From: Hypomesus transpacificus
Lineage: Eukaryota > Chordata > Actinopteri > Osmeriformes > Osmeridae
NCBI RefSeq assembly: GCF_021917145.1
Contig: NC_061080.1
Coordinates: 4,446,693 to 4,510,692, forward strand
Direction of reading: 5' to 3'
Length of the DNA stretch: 64,000 bases
Shown: positions 36,666-47,904 of the stretch, piece after piece
Numbering within the stretch: position 1 is the stretch's first letter
Layout: each line of letters starts with the position of its first letter
Translations under genes and position numbers: made by a program
The notes under the pieces: model-generated
The model's database searches: none
The model's input: only the letters and a program-made list of their open reading frames with translations
Told to the model about the DNA's origin: nothing

Positions 36666-37036
36666 ACTAAAATGCCTTCTGGACCCTGGTTGATATTACC
36701 CTACTCATTCCTACCTTGTGGTAAATATATCCATTGTTAATTTTGCTTTGTATTTCACAATCCATACACTGTAAACATACCAACATTAAGACAAAACATG
36801 GAGTTACAGCATTATAACACCTAGTAATCCTATACACAAAATATTGTACAATATGTACAACATATTTGTTTCAACAAACACATAATCACATATGTGCTTA
36901 AAATAATTCACCTCTACACTGTTTACTGTCAATAAAATACTTGCAAACACATGCAAATTCTGCATCTTTAAATGTTTAAAAAAAAAAAAAATTATCTGTT
37001 CTTTATATACATATTTGTCTATTTTATGTGTCCACA

Positions 37037-37198
37037 CAGGCTAACCACAATGCTCAAACATGTGAAGCATAACTCAATGACGACTCTGGACCACTGGATA
37101 CAACATCAACAACTGGATGGAAAGATATCAAAGAAGTCTGTGGCTGCCTGGAATTTCACAAGGATGTTGATGGACCATGTGTTTTAATACCACCCTAC
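37037..37198 (+). other. Possible terminal exon-like segment
   Basis: Sequence after the acceptor TGTGTCCACACAG (ending about 37039) is less AT-rich than its surroundings and runs GCTAACCACAATGCTCAAAC onward. It lies between the repeated modules and the poly(A) signal at 37703. It could be the last exon of a transcript through 34.3-37.7 kb. No protein match recognised. Confidence 0.3.
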
Positions 37199-37702
37199 AG
37201 AAACACCCTTCTAATCCATGGAAATCCAAAGGTCACTTTTACACCTGTCCACCCTCAATTGCTTTAGACTCAACTCATGAGAATTGTATTGCACTCAATA
37301 TTGTAAATTACACCAATACAACATACATCACATTTGGTATTATATTGTGTCAGTAAACAATATGAACAGAAAACACATTTCACAAATCTAACACTGCTAC
37401 CACTAACACCTTTCACAATCATTTCCATTTTTACCATTTTTTTTCTTTTTTACATTTCATTATAATACATGTATTAAATCTGCAGACATTGTACTATCAT
37501 TTCACAGTTATTTCAGTTGAATTATTTGTATATTTCTTTATAATACATGTGTTACCTGCATTTGTATATACAAATAGTTACTTTATCTATATACACAAAA
37601 AGCTACTTAACAAAAAATGCCATATGTAATGTTTTTTATCTTTTAACATTGATACAAGTTTTCAACACCATATTGATTTGTTAATGTATCATATTTGTAC
37701 TA

Positions 37703-37708
37703 AATAAA
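37703..37708 (+). terminator. Poly(A) signal AATAAA
   Basis: AATAAA in the context TACTAAATAAAATGCC. It is the best candidate for the 3' end of transcripts running through the Helentron and the modules behind it. Confidence 0.5.
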
Positions 37709-37990
37709 ATGCCTTTATTCTTACACAACTGCCTATTGTACCCCACTTCAAAAGCAAATTCAATCACTGGACATGAAGGGGAAACAGTTCACTCTGCATC
37801 ACAGAAATCTTTTTACCTTTATCTCCAACAGATTTTCATAGGATTTTCCCAAAAAACTTTTTCCTGAAGTTGTTTTGTTTTCTTGTTGCATTACCTAAAA
37901 ACACAGTCTAAACAATTTATTAGTGTAGTTTTTCTCTTTTTACTTATCAGTGACATATAGATTTGCAAAGTTCATCTATGTACCCATAGT

Positions 37991-38727
37991 CAGTGGCGGA
38001 TAAAGTAATTTTGGGGCCCCAGGCGAAGACAATCATGCCTCCTTAACTCCTATTCTCACTCTTTTCAATCCATATAATAATTATTAATATAATAATAATA
38101 ATAATCTTAATAACTAGACAAAGTACAATTTCTGAGGAAATTGTAGGGTGTCCTTGCTAGTGTCAGTTGCAGATGGGTCTGTTTGTTAACTGTAATTTTA
38201 ACAACTGATATTTCTGTACATTTTATATCAAAATGTGTTTTATTTATGAAGATTGCATAGATTTCAAAGCATACATTTGTTGCTGCTCATTTACAATTCA
38301 AAACACAAAAAGTGAAGAGAAAGTGGAGAGAAAGGGGACGTTTCTTTATGTAGTTTCAGTTTGGTAAGTACTTATTTACTCTGTTTGTCTTTTTCTTTTT
38401 GTGCTCCGCTCGGGGAGTTCCATTTAGCAAAATAATAAATCGACTGATATGACATGCTTTGCTATGCAGTTGCTGCAATCGATGGAATGGTCCACCGTAG
38501 TATGAAGTCTGAGGGGAAGCCTGCGTTGAAACACATAGAATAAACACTCTGTTTGTCTTTTTTTTATATACTTTAAGAAGACATTATGACTGTTAATCAA
38601 TTTGTATAATTATTATTATAGTTTTTTATTGATCATATAGTATTTTTATGGAGTCTTTAAAATAATCCCTGGCAGCTGGGACCCCTAGGCGGTTGCCTAC
38701 TTTGCCCAATGGTTAAGTCCGGTCCTG
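37991..38727. mobile_element. Non-autonomous hAT-like element, copy 1
   Basis: Starts CAGTGGCGGATAAAG and ends CGGTCCTG, with the interior sequence shared, in inverted orientation, with the element at 45327-46382 (for example CTCGGGGAG and a GCAATCGATGGAAT stretch). No transposase is visible. I see no matching 8-bp duplication here, so the right end may be eroded. Confidence 0.65.
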
Positions 38728-39228
38728 GACCGAGCAAGTGTCCAAAATAAAGCTTATGATGATGATGTTACTGTATATTGTGTTTTTTGTTTTAAAGTTC
38801 ACATTTTACACATAAAAGGTAGCATTTACACTAAATCGCAGTGCATATTATTATACAAGTTAACAAAGGGAAAAAGGCAAAAGCACAGAAAAACGCGCAC
38901 CAACTCCAATCCACTTCATACGCATCAGCCTAGCGAAAGCACAAAAGAATGCGACCAAACTCCCCGTATCAATTACGAGGTTTGTATAAAGTCTCTTCCG
39001 TTGCTCTGATCCTTTTGCTAGCATGCTGTTGTTGCCCTCCCTTTTCTCTGCTTCTCCCAGTCATCTATCCAGGCTCCCCAGGGGAATCGATCGAGCCGTT
39101 GCTCAGCCGTGACCCTTAAGGACTTTCCGCCACACCCAAGTCCATACCCGGTAACTATACACACACCATCCACATCACCTCCATCACCATTCCCTGAATC
39201 CCCTAATCACACTCTCATCCTCCCAGGA
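38728..39228. other. Intergenic interval
   Basis: No gene or recognised repeat seen between the hAT-like element and the minisatellite. Confidence 0.4.
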
Positions 39229-39440
39229 ACCCAGACCCGGCTCTGCTACCGGCCTCCACCAGCACCAGACTCGGCTCTGCTACCAGCCTACACCAACGGC
39301 CCCAGGCTTGGCTCTGCTACCAGCCTTCACCAACCGCCCCAGGCTCGGCTCTGCTACCTGCCTACACCAACCGCCCCAGGCTCGGCTCTGCTACCAGCCT
39401 GTACCACAATGCATTAGGCTTGGCTTTGCTACCAGCCCTG
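39229..39440. repeat. 37-bp minisatellite
   Basis: About six units built on CCCAGGCTCGGCTCTGCTAC plus a variable tail, period 37 bp. The open frame over it is an artefact of the repeat. Confidence 0.85.
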
Positions 39441-39739
39441 CTTCAATAAAAGCTATCTACATATATATATTCAAATGTTCTTTATGAAAACATTTGCATT
39501 TCTATTCTAAGTGCAATTATAAATATTTTTTGTATCCTTCACTACAGGCAAATGAACACGCTCTGCACTTCGAGTATGAAGCAATTCTTCATCCATAGAG
39601 CAATACAAGGATCAATCACCCTTTATTATGCATTGTCTCCTCACACCTCAACATATGAACAATACAATTACTTTTGTCGCTGTGTCTGGTCACTGGATTG
39701 TCTTGCGTTAGTCTCACAAACCAAATGATGTCTCTAGAC

Positions 39740-41189
39740 CAGTGGTTCCCAAACTTTTCTGGCTCACGTCACCTCTAAACATATCTCTCACCATCCACGG
39801 CACCCCTATTTTTTACTTTTTACTCTCAACCTCCTTTCTGTCATATTTGTACTTTATGCCATTTGATTTAACCTTGTGATATGTTAAATAGGCTATAACT
39901 GCTTTTATTATAGGCATTACATTGAGAAAGTGAGGTTTATCTATTTTTTGTTATACTCAAATGAACCACTCTCTTTAATTCAACTAATTTAATCGAACTT
40001 TTGAATAAATAGTGAACAAGAATATGAACAGACAACGTCCCTGTCCCTATCACAACTATAGGCCTATCACTGTCACCCTGAATATCTCATCTCCGGTAAC
40101 TTGTTCAATGCAACATGCAACTTGTTCAACTACATACTCTTATGGTTCTTCCCTTTGGGACTTATTTAGTTTTCACAATGTATGCTTCATGTTTTGGCTA
40201 CCCGCAATGTTGGGACTATCTCGTTGTTATGATCAGTGACCTACGCACTTTTGTCAAACTCTCTTTTTGAACTCGCTTTGGATAAACGCGTCTGAATACA
40301 TACATGTAATGTAATGGAAGGTTGTTCAGTTCTTTGCAAACTAAAAAGTTATCTGTAAATTTGTCCATTGTCCTCATCCACGTATCTCACGTTAGCGATC
40401 AGCTGGCAAAGACGACTAGCATCAGTTGAGTCTATTTGAAGCGCAAATTTCCACCTTAGCCGTAGTTTCTCATTCACCAATGTCCTCTGACATATCATCA
40501 ATGCGACGTTTGATCGTGTTATCAGAGAGGGGGATTTTTTCTTTTGCAGCATCTGGCCCTAGCCTTACATCATCCATTTTTTGCAGGCTGGTAATATGAG
40601 CGACTCTTCTAAAGTGTGTGGCTTTTTAGATTTAGCAAACAACATACGTTTGCTCTGTGTGGTATTCTGTGTTTTAAGTCTTTTAAAATATTCAATGTCT
40701 TTGTTCTGGTGTGGTGGGTGCTTGGTCTTCAGGTGCCTTTTCAATTTGCTAGGCACCATTACCGTTGGCTGCATTAGCCAACGTCTCCCTGCAGACAAGG
40801 CAGGTATGTGGGGCACGTTTACTACTAGAGAGTCGTTATGCCGCTTTTTTCTCTTTGCTGATTTCGATTCCGATGTCTGTTCATGTAGATGTGGATGCAT
40901 TCTCTTTAAAAACGTAGCCTTTTTAATTGCCTGCACTCCTCCATCTGCTGTCAATGCGGAATAACTAACAAAGTCAGCGAAAGAACTGTTGTTGACGTTA
41001 AGCCCTGAATCAACTGTGAACTGTAGCCGATTGTTGTTTGTGACGTAAATAGCCTACATTTTTTATTTATATAATGTCAATAAAATGAATTTAAAAATGT
41101 TTTTTTTTTTTCCCATGAAATGACCAAGCCTTGAGCCATTCCGCGGCACCCCTGAGCATGCGTCACGGCACCCACTTTGAAAACCCCTG
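39740..41189 (-). mobile_element. hAT element with degraded SCAND3/ZBED-like transposase
   Basis: The 8-bp target duplication CTCTAGAC is perfect at 39732-39739 and 41190-41197. Ends are CAGTGGTTCCCAAAC and the reverse of CAGGGGTTTTCAAAG. On the minus strand, transposase remnants at 40954-40565 include a BED-type zinc-finger tail (VPSKLKRHLKTKH); 40552-40349 keeps WKFALQIDSTDAS. Both belong to the Charlie/SCAND3-like hAT family. The coding region is broken by frameshifts and interrupted by a LINE tail, and the RNase-H-like core is mostly missing. Dead element. Confidence 0.88.
40060..40320 (+). mobile_element. LINE 3' tail nested in the hAT element
   Basis: Matches the 3' UTR of the LINE tail at 23.4-23.65 kb, from about CTTGTTCAACTACATACTCT to the CGCTTTGGATAAACGCG end. 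It is a later insertion in the dead hAT. Exact left border not determined. Confidence 0.65.
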
Positions 41190-41228
41190 CTCTAGACAGC
41201 CTAAAATAAACACTACATCTAATTGTCA

Positions 41229-41415
41229 GGGAGTCAGATGGCTGAACGGTGAGGGAGTCAGGCTCGTAATCAGAAGGTTGCTGGATTGATTCCCCGCCGT
41301 GCCAAATGACGTTGTGTCCTTGGGCACTTCACCATACTTGCCTCGGGGTGAAAGTCCCTGTACTTATTGTAAGTCGCTGTGGATAATAGCGTCTGCTAAA
41401 TGATAACATGTAAAT
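41229..41415 (+). mobile_element. tRNA-derived SINE
   Basis: The head has tRNA-like promoter boxes (GTCAGATGGCTGAACGGT and GATTGATTCCC). The body includes TGCCAAATGACGTTGTGTC; the LINE-like tail is GTCGCTGTGGATAATAGC and GTCTGCTAAATG. Full length. Confidence 0.85.
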
Positions 41416-41539
41416 TATTTATTTTTGCTATAGCATGCAGGCATCAAACTCTTCTGACGTTGACTCCGACAACTTACCTAAGATGGGTCCTCTGTGGATG
41501 TCTACATCCTCAAACAGAGTGACCTCACAAAAACATAAA

Positions 41540-44500
41540 CTTATTATTGCTATTGAAAGCCATTATCTTTAGAAAACGTTTGTGCAATGCACCAATATGG
41601 CACTTTTGCCAATATATGATTTCATCATAACAATAATTATTTCTATAATATAAATCAGGCATTGCAGTACATTAGCTATATGGCAACATTAAAAATGTGT
41701 TTGAGGAAAGCAGAGGATGTTTAAAATCAGATTCCCTATATATAAATATGGATGTATAAGAAACAAAAGACAAGGATACCAGTAATACTATTGTCATCTT
41801 TAAAAAATATATGACATTGTAACAAGGCACAAACAAAACCTTTTCTCAACAAATTATTCTTTAGTAATGTTTCAGTTATCTCAGACAGTGAAAAACAATA
41901 GTACACAGCCAATGACCAATGATTACAGCTACATTCCAACATGAAACATAGGTCTGAAATCGAAAAACATTAAATACGATAATGTTTTTAATATAGAGCA
42001 GCATAACTAATGTTTTCAGCTACATTTCAACATGAAACATATGAATTAAACATGAAAATGTGAAACATGAAACAATGTTATAAAAGGTTATAAGGCACAA
42101 ATTAAACAACATAATCATTAATTGGCATATTATTGTGTTGTCGTCTCTTAGTTAGCCCACCTTGAAAAATGTTACATTCTGCAGCATAACTATGATAGCA
42201 ATTTTAGAAGCTCAACTTCACTCAACAAAGGTCAGCATTTGAAGTCTTGAAAATGTGACACAAACTCAATATTAAAAAGCAACAAAGTAAACAATCATTT
42301 ACACATACTTATACATTATTTAAACAAGTTTCCTTGCAAGGCTTTTAGTTTTGTTCAAAGAAGACATTTTGGTGTATAATCACAGTTTTCAGAAACCCTT
42401 CTACTTTAACTTAAAGATCTTAAAGATCCCAACTGTCAGCACTATTTGGTGAGGGAATCATAGGAGAACCCATCGGCTGGTGTAGTTCACATACTTGTGT
42501 TGTCTCCTTATCTGCCTCAGTACTGGTACTTGGCTTTGGCTCATCATCACAAAACAATACAGCAATGGCACGTTTGCCTCGAGCTGTAATATCAATTCTG
42601 TCATGCTGCATGATGTTCTGCACAATGTGGTCACATTGATTTAAAACATGGTTGTCAATTTGTACTAAGGAGCGAATCAATTTGTCGTCTAAGATGAATT
42701 CAACATGGTTTTTTTCTTCGTCTTCCAAAACAATTGTCCCCCTCATCAAACTGGTCAATTTAGTGTTCTTGCAGTATTTGCTGCACTTCTCACACCTTGT
42801 CATTAAGGTGGCAGGGTTGACATCAAATACAGCATGGCGCTGTGGACACAAGTAAGTGGATGTCACATCCACCTGTACAATTTCTCCAACTGTATGTTTT
42901 GCGTCATTTTTTACCGCTGGTGATGCTGCCCCTCCGTCTTCAGCAATGTTGAAAGTGCTTTGTGGTGTGGTTGTCAGCAAGACATTGTTATTGAAAAAAC
43001 GGACAGACACATCTGTAAAAGTGTACCATTTGTCTATCACCAGCACATCATTTCCCCACACAGTGAGCATGATGGAGGCAGTCTTGTCAGACACAGCATA
43101 CACTGTTTTGTCCATCACTTTGTGGGTCCGAGTCGTTATTTCCTCCTTTTCTCTCTGCTCCAAGACTTTCACCACCACATTTACCTGCACACACAGGAAA
43201 CATTTACACAACATGTTATTTAAATCAACACACTGTAAAACACCTATGTGAATCCAGATTACTGCAAGGTTTCGCAGGAAATCTGTATAGGACATTAGTA
43301 GTGCCATTTAGAAACAGTAAAATGGCAAATTCCTTGGAATGATGTGCTATCATATGACACTGAAACAGATGCATAATTAAGATCTATACTAAAAAGATAG
43401 CACTCTTATGTTTTTAACATGGTAAATCATTCAAATGTACTCACTATTTGATGCTCCCTGGGATCAGAAAGGATGTCACTTATTGATCTGGTCTGCTGAT
43501 CCTTTGGAGCCAATTCATCGAAACAGAAGCCCAAGTTCCGCACACATGTCAGCTGGGCACGCTCATTTATCAAAATGTCATTCTCTCCTTGATTTTGCCG
43601 TGATGGAGTCAGCGTTATGTTTCCCACTTTGACTGGGCTCCTTCAAAGAAAAAGAGAAATAAGTTGACAAATAACAATAGGAATAATAAAACAAACATGT
43701 TCAGCAACACCATACTTAGTCCAAAAATTCGTGTAATTTTAGTTAATTTGGAATTGCATTTAGCAATACTAAAGTACTTGCCTGTCTTTTTCAGCGCACA
43801 CAAACCAATTGTGTTTCTGCGGGGTGAAGATGACCATTTTTGTGTTTTTGGTCGCTTCCTGTAGTACAGCAGTGAAGTATTTCTTGTACTTTCCTTGTTT
43901 CACGTCAGAAACCAGGTGAATATACCCTTCTGCTTCGATTTTCATTTGCTTAGGTGACGTCATGATTGAATCTATACAAATTACACACAATTTGTTACAA
44001 AATTGGAAACTGATTAAGATATTGCAACAGGTAACATTTGTAGATGTGTAGGCTATGTGTAAAAACTCAAAAGGCCATCTCAGTCAGCAGTTGAAAGATC
44101 TATGCCGTTGAACCGAAAACACAAACATACATGTCCGCAGAACTTATAGTTTTCGACACATTTCAAAATTGAGATAGTTTAAAACAAACGAAACTGAAGA
44201 CAACGTCTCAATAATATGCCAACCGATCATCGGAATTTAACTAAATAATAACTAGGCCTACATGTGTCCAACATATTATATCAGTCTATACGTTAGGCTT
44301 TAAAAACAGCATTTGCGGTACAATGGTTGCAAAAGAAATGGTCACCTTAGCTTAAGATCTTTGTCAATTCGATTTCAAACTTACATCTTTAAACTGTACA
44401 AACAATGAATAAATGCCTTTCCTAAGTGGAGCTCTGTATCTTCAAATGCTGCCTATGTATTTAACCATATTAGCTCTAGCTATAGATTAAAAAACAAGCT

Positions 44501-45165
44501 TGAGAAGTCCATTATTAGCCGTAAACGTAAACATTGACACAGTGCATGCTTCAGGGCAAAGTGTTACAGTTTTTTCCTCTGAGTTAAAAAAATGCATGGA
44601 GCGGCCAGTTTTACTACATTGGCAAATTAGTGGGGTCAAAAAAGAAAACGAGTAGGATAGTCCTCTTCAAAGCGTAATCTACGTTTTTTTCCAAGTTTAT
44701 TGTAGCTAGCAAGCCTATGTAAACTGAAGCTACTCAAAAGTAGGCTATAACTAACTTGCACATTTTTACAGCGTTTATCTTAAATACCAGCAAATGTTTA
44801 ACTTTTAGTATAAGCGCAGAAAATACACAAACACATTAAGATACACTTGAACATCTACCTTTGAAAGTTCTTCAATGACCAGTAGTTCCTCTTGCAATCC
44901 TGTCAATGAAATAACTATAGCCTACTGTACAAACGTGCGCAGGTAAGGGCCATTGTTGCCCTGGCAACGCCTTCTTTGTCCTGATTGGTTGATCTGCCCT
45001 TCTGGAGAAAGAGACCATGAAACCTTTTTGTTTGTTTTGTAGTTGCATCAATAAGATAATCCGATCCTTTGTAAAGTAAAATACAATTAAATTGCAATAT
45101 CATCCAGTTCTGAAATAATTTATTTTGCAAGTATAACGTCAGCGTTGCCCTGTGAATAATAAACC
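41540..45165. repeat. Left arm of a large imperfect inverted repeat
   Basis: Pairs in reverse complement with about 47905-50320. Matching landmarks include GCCATATAGCTAAT (41674 and 50151), AGAATAATTTGTTGAG, the three RPA-like exons, and GATATTGCAAT near 45090 and GATATTGCGAT near 47957. By eye the arms are about 75-85% identical with many indels, so they are old. The left arm carries the intact gene. The non-coding flanks 41540-42419 and 43990-45165 contain no other gene that I can see. Confidence 0.8.
42420..43963 (-). CDS. RPA70-like OB-fold ssDNA-binding protein (three exons)
   Basis: Exons: 43963-43782, 43640-43445 and 43184-42420, giving 380 aa with phases that match at each join. The first intron has a GC donor (ACAG|GCAAGT) with acceptor TCTTTGAAG; the second is ATA|GTGAGT to GTGTGTGCAG. 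The start MTSPKQMKIEAEGY is chosen because it leads directly into the conserved part. Exons 1-2 look like one OB fold. Exon 3 opens with a DBD-B-like OB fold (VVVKVLEQ to about residue 205), then a DBD-C-like part with a zinc ribbon (Cys239, 257, 260, 264). It would bind single-stranded DNA. Helitrons are known to carry RPA1-like genes, and a Helentron lies upstream on the other strand, but the left arm also exists as a separate repeat. No lesions seen. Confidence 0.8.
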
Positions 45166-45326
45166 TACCTACCTAAGCTACCTTGCCTTGTATTGATGTT
45201 GCCTTTTAAACAAAGGTAAGTAGCTAATACCCTATGTAGAAGCAGCAAACTAACTCTAGCTCTACGATATGTCCAGTCAATTCTTGTGCACTCATTGAGA
45301 TTGAGAAAGAATTGATGGACTTACAA

Positions 45327-46382
45327 CAGGGGCAAACTTACCCATTAGGCAAGGTAGGCAACCGCTTGGGGCCCCCAGCTACCAGGGGGCCCCCAGATGC
45401 CAGGGGTGTCTACATAAAATTACTATATGATCCATAATTACTATAATAATAATACAAACCGATCATAAGTCATAACCTTCCACAAAAGTATCAACAAAGA
45501 TACCAACAGAGCGTTTATTCGATTTGTGTCAACGCAGGCTTCCCCTCCCACCCTATAGCCTACTACTGTGGACTATTCCATCGATTGCAGCAGCAAAGCA
45601 CGTCATTTTAGTTGGTTAATGTGAGACAGTAGAAGAGTGAAGTGAATGCAAAAACCAATTTGCTAAATGTAACAAAACTCCCCGAGCAGAGCACAAAAGA
45701 GAGAGACAAAAGAGGAGAGTAAACAAGTAATTTCCTATCTGAAACTACAGAAGGAAACTTATTTTTTCTTCACTGGTATCCAATGATGCGGCAGCTAGCA
45801 CAAGTGCTGCTCAGTGAAGTTTGGCTAGCAACAGCAGCTAGGCTAGCTTGCTCGTAGCACAATTTACCGGGGTCAGCTTCTCCACGCAGGGCTGTAGACT
45901 GAGACCAGATTTGGCATTGTTACTGACAATTATCGCCTCCAGCAAACTTTTTTTGAATTAGCCATTTCCCCCTGAATAAATGTCAAGCTTATTTACGTTC
46001 TGGAGGCATATTTTCAGTAAACAGATGGTACTGTACTGTTTGAATTGCGATTCCATCTGAAATACTGCTGGTGACAATGTTGTTACAATAGCTTGTTTCA
46101 AAAGGGCTTCTTAATGAATTAATGCAATATGAGTAGCTAATCTAAATGCTTGAAAATATCCCTAGAAGGGAAAAAGGTGACAACGTCATAGAGGTTAGGA
46201 ACATTTTCACCGGATTGCCCAATATCTTTATGTGATCCAACTTTTCAACTGAGGCTGCTATAGATTATCAATATTATATATATTAATAATTATTATATTG
46301 ATTGAAAAGAGTAAGAATAGGAGTTAAGGTGGCCCCATGCCTGTCTTCGCCTGGGGCCCCCAAATCACTGAATCCGCCACTG
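45327..46382. mobile_element. Non-autonomous hAT-like element, copy 2
   Basis: Ends CAGGGGCAAACTTACC and, reversed, CAGTGGCGGATTCAGTG. Flanks ACTTACAA (45319-45326) and ATTTACAA (46383-46390) are an 8-bp target duplication with one mismatch. It is 1,056 bp with no transposase frame. Same family as the element at 37991 but in opposite orientation. Confidence 0.85.
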
Positions 46383-46411
46383 ATTTACAATGTACTAATA
46401 CAACTGGCCTG

Positions 46412-46465
46412 TACATTTACATTTAGTCATTTAGCAGACGCTCCTATCCAGAGCAACTGTACAAA
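46412..46465 (-). mobile_element. SINE/LINE tail fragment
   Basis: Reverse complement of the common 3' tail (TTTAGCAGACGCTCCTATCC); only the tail is present. Confidence 0.65.
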
Positions 46466-46519
46466 AATAACGGTATAATGCCGTAAATAATAAACGAGTA
46501 AAACATTTGTGCTTTTTGG

Positions 46520-47770
46520 AGTTTGTATGAAAAAAAAGTGCCTGCCAGGGGGGAGGTGTTAGAGTTAGAGCCCCTCCAACTGTCTTGCACGTCCCTGATA
46601 ATTGCCTACATGCAATGTGCCCTCACACCTCAACAAATACCATTTCAAAGAAACAAAGGAAAGGCGCCATGGAAACAAGTATTTACTTTGCATAACCATT
46701 TACCTGCAATGAAGAAGACAACGACAGGAAATGAAAAAAAGACACAAAAACGGAAGATATAAAAATTGACATAATGATATAACTGTATTGTACCATATAG
46801 GCTACCTGAAATAATATTGTAAATACATTTAGGATAAAAAATGTTGCGCTTTTTTGGACTTGTATAAGAAAGATAGTGACTGTGGTAGGGGGGGAGGGGG
46901 GCTTTTCCCAATGGGGAACAATAGCACCTCCAGTGTGCCCTCACACCTCGATAAATAACCATTTCAAAGAAAACAAAAGAAAGCAACAAGAAAACAAGTA
47001 TCCACTTTGCATTCATGATTGGTAACCTTTCTGTCTAGCAGAGCTTAGGGTCGGCTCCAGATCGGCATTAATAAACAATGCTGTGCCATTTTTAAAGGGA
47101 ACATTTCCATAGCTATATTTTAAAACACAAATGCCCCCACCATCTGATTCATCTAGGAACCAAATCTCAAAACACCCCGGTGTAACAGTCTGCTATGAAT
47201 AGCCTAGTTTTTACAGACTTTTTAATTCATTTTCTCTGGCTAGTTTTAACCTTATCGAATTGTAGGATTTGCGGTCACTGTGAAGATTTGGGACGCGCTG
47301 TTTTGGCGTTTTCCTATGCAATTGAGAGAAACATCTTTTTTTATACATGTCTCTGCTATCAAAAGTAAACATTTGCAGATCTGGATAGATCTTAAGCCCA
47401 CTACCTAAATCATATATAACATTTTACGAATTTATCACTTTGAAAACACAAAATTAAGCAAACTATGGCTTTTTTTCTTTCTTGTTTAATGTTTATGGTG
47501 TTCTGCTATTAAAACGATGTAAAGGCAGAAATTTATTAAACTATGTAGGCCTACATGGATGTGTTTAAAGCTTTGCTAGACAAAAAGGTTGTCAATCATG
47601 AATGCAAAGTAAATACTTGTTTTCAGGTCGCCTTTGTTTACTTTGAAATGGTTATTTGTTGAAGTGTGCGGCACACTGCATGTAGGCAATTATCAAGCAA
47701 CATGACCTGTCACCCCGCAATCACTTTCTTTTTCAAACAAGGTCCAAATAGCGATCAACATTTTGACTCC
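46520..47770. repeat. Three copies of a ~170-bp repeat, the outer pair inverted
   Basis: Copies at about 46530-46710 (+), 46857-47040 (+) and 47573-47770 (reverse). Shared words are GTGCCCTCACACCTC, ACCATTTCAAAG and TTTGCATTCATGATTG. Copies 2 and 3 form an inverted pair ending CTGTCTAGCA and TGCTAGACA. They could be long terminal inverted repeats of a small DNA transposon whose interior (47040-47570) has no gene. Confidence 0.65.
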
Positions 47771-47904
47771 TATATTCATTCCAATATTATACCACAGTTA
47801 ATAAAATAACTTACTCCTCAAAGTCACGTCAAAGTGAAAGTGTTTTCCCTAGCTCAACAGTGCACTGACGTAAAAAAACAACAATGTCATGTACCTGGAG
47901 GCAG

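Noticed and set aside
39109..39417. Proline-rich 102-codon frame
   Set aside because: Explained by the 37-bp minisatellite. 37 is not a multiple of three, so the peptide repeat drifts between frames.
41229..41300. Possible tRNA gene in the SINE heads
   Set aside because: Box A/B-like motifs are present but no cloverleaf with a proper acceptor stem or anticodon arm; the rest of the element is a SINE.
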